This document shows, piece after piece, positions 59,970-64,000 of a DNA stretch of 64,000 bases. Numbering within the stretch: the stretch's first letter is position 1; every line of letters starts with the position of its first letter. Below the pieces are notes generated by a model that was not told the DNA's origin, searched no databases, and saw only the letters and a list, made by a program, of their open reading frames with translations. Both the position numbers and the translations under genes were made by a program. The DNA is taken from positions 68,896-132,895 of the forward strand of contig NZ_VKDF01000006.1 of NCBI RefSeq assembly GCF_007096355.1. Direction: 5' to 3'. Source of the stretch: Paracoccus sp. M683. Its GTDB lineage: Bacteria > Pseudomonadota > Alphaproteobacteria > Rhodobacterales > Rhodobacteraceae.

Positions 59970-61157
59970 ATGGATCAAAACTCAAAGTATAGCGCAGGCG
60001 GTTCACTCGCGGGATACCTGTTTCAGTGCCGATTGGCGCTGCTGCGCGGCCTTGAGCTTGCAAGGAAAAGCCCGGCCAGCGTCATTTCCATCGAGAAGTT
60101 TGACGATATTGCCTTTGAGACTGAGGATGTTGCAAAATGCCTCATTCAGGCCAAACACCATATCACCGCCAAATCCGTAGATAACAAGAGCGTCGATGTT
60201 TGGAAGACGCTCGGAATCTGGACCGATAGTTTCAACGCCGGTGTCTTTCAGGCCGAAAAGACGTCTTTTTTTCTCATCACCACGGCCACGGCTGCAGACG
60301 GATCAGCGCTGGCAAACCTCCGGGAGGGAGCCTCTCAACAAAACCGGGCGGAGGCGTTTGATTTTCTCCGCAAGGCCGCGGAGGAGTCGGACAACAAGAC
60401 TACCGCGGCGGCGCGACAGAAGTTTCTGAAGCTCACCGATGACGAGGCCAGGCTTCTGATCAGCAGAATCGTCGTCTACGACAATCACCCTAACCTCACC
60501 GATGTCACAAGCGATATCGAAGCGGAGCTTATTCTGGTCGCCCCCGGAAAGACGGCCTTGGCGGCACAGTATCTGGAAGGGTGGTGGCTGAATGTGGTTG
60601 GCAAGCAGCTGGTCGCCGCGCAAAGCTCAGCCATCCCGGTTCAGCATATCATCACCAAGGCCAACGAGATCGGTCATACGCTCAAAAAGGATGCATTGCC
60701 GCTGGACGATCCCGAAGCGTTGGAGGTCAAGGGATACTCGGACGGGGATGAGAAACGGGTATTTGTGCGACAGATGCGGGCCATACAGCTTGCAGACCGG
60801 CATGTTGAAAGCGCGGTATACGACTACTACCGCGCTTATGCGCAGCGCTCAAAATGGGCGCGCGAAAACCTGATCCTTGAGAATGAGCTTGGCGACTACG
60901 ACAGGAAGCTGGAGGATTCGTGGCAACGCAAGTTTGACGGGGAATGCATCGCTGCAGAGCCGCAATCCGATGCGGACAAGCTGAAGCTCGGAAAAACGCT
61001 CTACGTCTGGGCGTCACAGGAGTCGGTTGGCATCCGGAATGTTGTCGAGAAATGGATCACAGCCGGATCGTTTCATGGCCTCTCCGATCAGTTGCGCATC
61101 GGTTGGCATCCGGACTTTCAGGTCCTTCTGAAGGACGCGGAGATGGAGGATGCGTGA
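59970..61157 (+). CDS. ABC-3C effector with nuclease-like N-terminal domain
   Basis: 395 aa. The N-terminal part, SAGGSLAGYLFQCRLALL, then ISIEKFDDIAFE and CLIQAKHHI, matches the DUF4297/Cap4-like PD-(D/E)xK nuclease start: Glu42, Asp45/46 and Q-x-K at 60-62. The C-terminal half ends DQLRIGWHPDFQVLLKD, as in ABC-3C C-terminal domains. The effector would degrade nucleic acid when the ATPase detects a threat. The stop overlaps the next start by eight bases. Predicted role is anti-phage or anti-plasmid defence, inferred from the ABC-3C family. Confidence 0.83.
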   Translation: MDQNSKYSAGGSLAGYLFQCRLALLRGLELARKSPASVISIEKFDDIAFETEDVAKCLIQAKHHITAKSVDNKSVDVWKTLGIWTDSFNAGVFQAEKTSFFLITTATAADGSALANLREGASQQNRAEAFDFLRKAAEESDNKTTAAARQKFLKLTDDEARLLISRIVVYDNHPNLTDVTSDIEAELILVAPGKTALAAQYLEGWWLNVVGKQLVAAQSSAIPVQHIITKANEIGHTLKKDALPLDDPEALEVKGYSDGDEKRVFVRQMRAIQLADRHVESAVYDYYRAYAQRSKWARENLILENELGDYDRKLEDSWQRKFDGECIAAEPQSDADKLKLGKTLYVWASQESVGIRNVVEKWITAGSFHGLSDQLRIGWHPDFQVLLKDAEMEDA

Positions 61158-61653
61158 ACATTGGTTGGCTCATGCACGTGAAGAGAGCTTTCTCTTCAAT
61201 CCAGCCTTTCTGGGCTCACTCCTGACGGATTTCGTGCGGGAATTCTCCAAGGCAAAGAGGACGCCGTGCCCTGTGACGCTTGTATTTCTCGCTTCCGGCG
61301 TAAGTCTCCACCGCCAGACCCGCCAGAAGCTTCCCGGCACAACTGCGACAGCGCTATATGAGTGGCTGCAGGATCATCAGGATGTTCTTGTCGATCTCCC
61401 CCGCCGGTTACGAGGTCTTTCACCATTTCTGCGTGAGGCCCTGTTGTTCACGCTCCATCAAGACACGCTCAGGTTTGAGTCTGGGCACGGCCTGGCCGCC
61501 GGAGGGAAGAAGGGTCACTTTTCGCCCGCAGTGCTGGAGGCAAGCACTGCAGAGATGACCGACATTGTGCAGCGCATGCGGTTTCTTGCCAGATGGTTTG
61601 CCAAATCCGGGTCTGAGGCATCAATCTTGGCCGCCTGGGGATTACGCCCATGA
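61150..61653 (+). CDS. ABC-3C middle component
   Basis: 167 aa. The segment FNPAFLGSLLTDFVREF near the start is typical of ABC-3C middle components, which link effector and ATPase. The rest is helical, with LVFLASGVSLH and LPRRLRGLSPFLREALLF. The ATG overlaps the effector gene by eight bases and GGAGG immediately precedes it; its stop overlaps the ATPase start (ATGA). Exact subfamily number not assigned. Confidence 0.8.
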   Translation: MREHWLAHAREESFLFNPAFLGSLLTDFVREFSKAKRTPCPVTLVFLASGVSLHRQTRQKLPGTTATALYEWLQDHQDVLVDLPRRLRGLSPFLREALLFTLHQDTLRFESGHGLAAGGKKGHFSPAVLEASTAEMTDIVQRMRFLARWFAKSGSEASILAAWGLRP

Positions 61654-63584
61654 GCTTTTTCATCCGTGCGATTGTTCTATACAGCCATGACGGACAGAAG
61701 CGGGTTCTTCCGTTCACATCTTCCGGCCTCAACATCATCACGGGCAAGTCTAAGACCGGAAAGTCGGCTATTATCGATATCGTGGACTACTGCCTCGGAC
61801 GCGGCAGCTATAACATCGCCGAGGGTGAAATCAGACGCCGCGTGTCCTGGTACGGCCTCCACCTTGAAAACGCCGGTGATGAGGTGTTCGTTGCCCGAGA
61901 CAATCCGGGTCCGGGGACCTCAACCGGGTCAAAGGTCTACTATCAGCGTGGCCGTGTGGAGGAGTATCCGGACCTGGAGGAGATCGAGAAGAATATCACG
62001 GGTTCCAGCCTGAAGACGCTGATGACACAATTCGCGGGCATTGCAGAAAATGAGCATCGCCCGACCACCGGCACACGCGATCCCTTGAGCGCCAATATCT
62101 CCCATGCGCTCTTCATGTGCTTTCAGCCGCAAGGTATCATTGCCAGCAAGGATCAGCTCTTCAACCGCATGAACGATACGTTCAGGATGCTAGCTCTACG
62201 CGATACCCTGCCGTACTTTCTCGGGGCGGTGGATGAGGATCATTTCCGACATCTGGCCGAACTGGATGAACTCCGACGCAAGCTGCGGTTGCTGGAGGCG
62301 CAGGAGGCAAAGAAGCTCCAGGCTGTCGAGATCAGCAGGGAGCGCGTTGTCCGTCTGGTCAATGAGGGCAAGAGGCTCGCTCTCATCCCCCAAGACTATC
62401 AGGTGATCGATGACACAGTCTTCGATTATCTGACGCAGGTTGGCAGCACAGATATCGATGAAGTCGCCATCTACACCGATTTCGGGGAGACCGTCGCCCA
62501 GCTTGAGCAGGAACGTACAGCGCTGTGGGGGCGGATTTCCGAGTTGAACCAAGATCGCAAGGCCGCCCAGAGTTACGTCTCAGCCCAGAGTGAATTCGGC
62601 AGAGAGGTATCCGAGCAGCGTGCCCGGCTTAGCAGTATTGGTATGTATAAGACGGATGTAGGAGACAAGACGCATTGCCCCATCTGCAGCGCAAAACATG
62701 ACCAGCCAATTGCTGCCGTTGAAGACATTAGAAAGTCTCTGGCCGGCGTGGATGAACAGCTCTCTTCAGTCCACAAGGAAAGCCCGCATTTGCAACGGCA
62801 CATCAATTCACTGGACAACGAGATCGAACGCCTCTCTGCTGAGCTGCGCGAAACATCGCGGGAACTTCGTGCCGCCATTGCGTCTGATGAGGAAGCCAAG
62901 GCCGCACAGGAACAGCTTATCGCAAGGGCGCGGTACATCGGGCGTCTTACGAATCTTCTGGAGACGATTTCGCCGAGCGAAGAGGATGGCCCGGAGGAGA
63001 GCGAGATCGATCAGATCAAGGTTATGATCGAGGCTGTGCTCTCCAAAATACGGTCTGAAGAAGTTGAATCCAAGATGGATACTTTCCTCGACCTAATCGG
63101 GCAGAAAATGACGGATTATTCTAATCGGCTCGATCTGGAGCACAAAGGCAGCTCACTTCGCCTAGATATAAAAAAGTTGACCGTGGTGGCGAATACCGAA
63201 GACGGCCCGATCCCGCTCAACCGGATGGGCAGCGGCGAGAATTGGGTAGGATATCATGTGCTCGCACATCTTGCGCTGCACTGGTGGTTCCGGCGCAGGT
63301 CGCGTCCGGTCCCCGCGTTTCTGATCCTCGATCAGCCAACACAGGCGTATTATCCCGCAGATGCTCAGGACGGCAGTCTGGAGGAAATCGAAGTCGATGA
63401 AGACCGAACGGCTGTGCTTTCTCTGTTCCGGCTAATGTTCGACGCTTGTAAAGAAATCGAGTTTCCCTTCCAGCTCATTGTTCTGGATCACGCCCATTTG
63501 CGTGAACAGTGGTTTGAGGACGCTATTGTTGAAGAATGGCGCGGTGATAGCGCGCTTGTTCCTTATGATTGGCCGATCAGCTAG
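61650..63584 (+). CDS. ABC-3C ATPase, DUF3732 family
   Basis: 644-aa SMC/Rad50-like ATPase. Walker A GKSKTGKS at residues 32-39, zinc-hook-like CPIC in THCPICSAKHD near residue 341, two long coiled-coil arms, signature-like NRMGSGENWVGYH near 524, and Walker B FLILDQPTQAYYP near 556. DQP in place of DE is characteristic of DUF3732 proteins. Coupled by ATGA to the middle component. It is expected to sense foreign DNA or its replication and drive the effector. Confidence 0.88.
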   Translation: MSFFIRAIVLYSHDGQKRVLPFTSSGLNIITGKSKTGKSAIIDIVDYCLGRGSYNIAEGEIRRRVSWYGLHLENAGDEVFVARDNPGPGTSTGSKVYYQRGRVEEYPDLEEIEKNITGSSLKTLMTQFAGIAENEHRPTTGTRDPLSANISHALFMCFQPQGIIASKDQLFNRMNDTFRMLALRDTLPYFLGAVDEDHFRHLAELDELRRKLRLLEAQEAKKLQAVEISRERVVRLVNEGKRLALIPQDYQVIDDTVFDYLTQVGSTDIDEVAIYTDFGETVAQLEQERTALWGRISELNQDRKAAQSYVSAQSEFGREVSEQRARLSSIGMYKTDVGDKTHCPICSAKHDQPIAAVEDIRKSLAGVDEQLSSVHKESPHLQRHINSLDNEIERLSAELRETSRELRAAIASDEEAKAAQEQLIARARYIGRLTNLLETISPSEEDGPEESEIDQIKVMIEAVLSKIRSEEVESKMDTFLDLIGQKMTDYSNRLDLEHKGSSLRLDIKKLTVVANTEDGPIPLNRMGSGENWVGYHVLAHLALHWWFRRRSRPVPAFLILDQPTQAYYPADAQDGSLEEIEVDEDRTAVLSLFRLMFDACKEIEFPFQLIVLDHAHLREQWFEDAIVEEWRGDSALVPYDWPIS

Positions 63585-63747
63585 GCAACCTGATCCTGCT
63601 GCAAAGTCATGCTCACCCCTTGCGGGGCAGGGCTGTCGTGAACCGGGCAAGAAAAATCTGTCCCGGCTCGTTGGGCGTCCATCCCTTGCGCAAGGAAGAA
63701 GGCTTAGGGCTTCGCCCTCGGCGCGGTTCAAGCAAAACAGATCGAAG

Positions 63748-63802
63748 AGAATCTTGCTTTGTCGGTTCCCCCTGAAGGCCGCCGCCAACAAAGCAAGATT
63801 CT
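63748..63802. repeat. 15-bp inverted repeat before ardA
   Basis: AGAATCTTGCTTTGT (63748-63762) and its exact complement (63788-63802), 25 bases apart. It lies in the 308-base space between the ABC-3C operon and ardA, which holds no other credible gene. A second, self-complementary CCTTGCGCAAGG is at 63684-63695. It may be an operon terminator or an operator for ardA. Confidence 0.6.
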
Positions 63803-63892
63803 TTCGCCGATTTTCCTTGCCCCTTGCACACCCACTGTTCGCCACGAGGCAGGGTTGCATGAGCAACCCATACCCAATGGAAGGAAAAGAAA

Positions 63893-64000
63893 GTGGAAGA
63901 AGATCAAGGAACTATAAGAATTTATGTGGCCTGTCTGGCAGCGTACAACAACGGCATCCTGCACGGGCGCTGGATCGCTGCAAGCCGCGAGGCTTACGAC
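63893..64000 (+). CDS. ardA: ArdA-type antirestriction protein, N-terminal part
   Basis: The first 36 codons run into the window edge. RIYVACLAAYNNGILHGRW is typical of ArdA, a DNA-mimic protein that protects incoming mobile DNA from type I restriction enzymes. The GTG at 63893 has GGAAGG about 9 bases upstream and a stop codon lies in frame shortly before; the nearby ATGs are in another frame. Presence on the element fits conjugative transfer. Confidence 0.85.
   Translation, partial: MEEDQGTIRIYVACLAAYNNGILHGRWIAASREAYD

Larger units (their letters stand above)
55464..64000. mobile_element. Integrated element at tRNA-Ser, right end outside the window
   Basis: From the tRNA-Ser 3' end to the window edge come a serine recombinase, small accessory genes, a truncated VirD4/TraG coupling protein, a defence operon and ardA. 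This gene mix, the tRNA edge and a lower GC level than the left part support an integrated conjugative or mobilisable element. The right attachment site and the extent are not visible. Confidence 0.75.

Noticed and set aside
63432..63866. 144-codon minus frame after the ATPase
   Set aside because: Mostly antisense to the DUF3732 gene and non-coding repeats.

Overview
The window looks like chromosome from a GC-rich alphaproteobacterium of the Rhodobacteraceae, most like Paracoccus. Supporting signs are a CtrA/SciP cell-cycle pair, a RibBX-type riboflavin enzyme, a tRNA-His with A73 and no G-1, a CTC-type bL25, DUF6324 and MmcB proteins, and a short AAATATCC-containing repeat behind several genes. 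The genus is an inference; the family-level call is firmer.

Region by region. 1-13 kb: end of an L,D-transpeptidase, pntAB, an Ala-rich membrane protein, pepN, a PlsC-like acyltransferase, two small ABM-fold proteins, obgE-proB, an SMR pump, two membrane stress-type proteins and tRNA-His. 13-15.5 kb: DUF6324, mmcB with a LexA-like site, a candidate small RNA, a DUF481 outer-membrane protein, and a 540-bp gap holding a perfect CtrA consensus site. 15.5-25.2 kb: riboflavin genes on the minus strand (nrdR-ribD and ribE-hypothetical-ribBX-ribH-nusB), split by a plus-strand capsule block (kpsS, a Wza/KpsD lipoprotein, kpsC). 25.4-33.9 kb: dodecin, yjbQ, rmuC, a BLUF photoreceptor overlapping rpoD, dnaG, a KDG kinase and a TetR regulator. 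33.9-39 kb: a lipoprotein, an LldD-like flavoprotein, a short Tat-type Arg-rich protein next to an HprK-like kinase fused to a PqqD-like domain, an MFS transporter and rplY. 39-51 kb: FkbM methyltransferase, trmFO, gluQ, hisI, an IscU-like scaffold, a 31-residue membrane peptide, recG, ligA, ctrA, sciP, mnmA and sufE. 51-55.3 kb: a lipoprotein, a glycosyltransferase/hydrolase fusion and a GSCFA protein.

At tRNA-Ser(UGA) (55374-55463) the character changes. From there to the right edge lies part of an integrated element: a large serine recombinase whose last codons lie inside the tRNA gene, three small accessory proteins, the 3' half of a VirD4/TraG coupling protein, a 650-bp stretch rich in perfect hairpins, a complete three-gene ABC-3C defence operon (nuclease-like effector, middle component, DUF3732 ATPase), and the start of an ArdA antirestriction gene.

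The chromosomal part is mostly housekeeping with a flavin theme: four riboflavin enzymes, dodecin, BLUF, an FMN dehydrogenase and FAD-dependent TrmFO. The most interesting accessory pieces are the ABC-3C operon in its mobile setting and the small Arg-rich Tat protein paired with the HprK-PqqD fusion.
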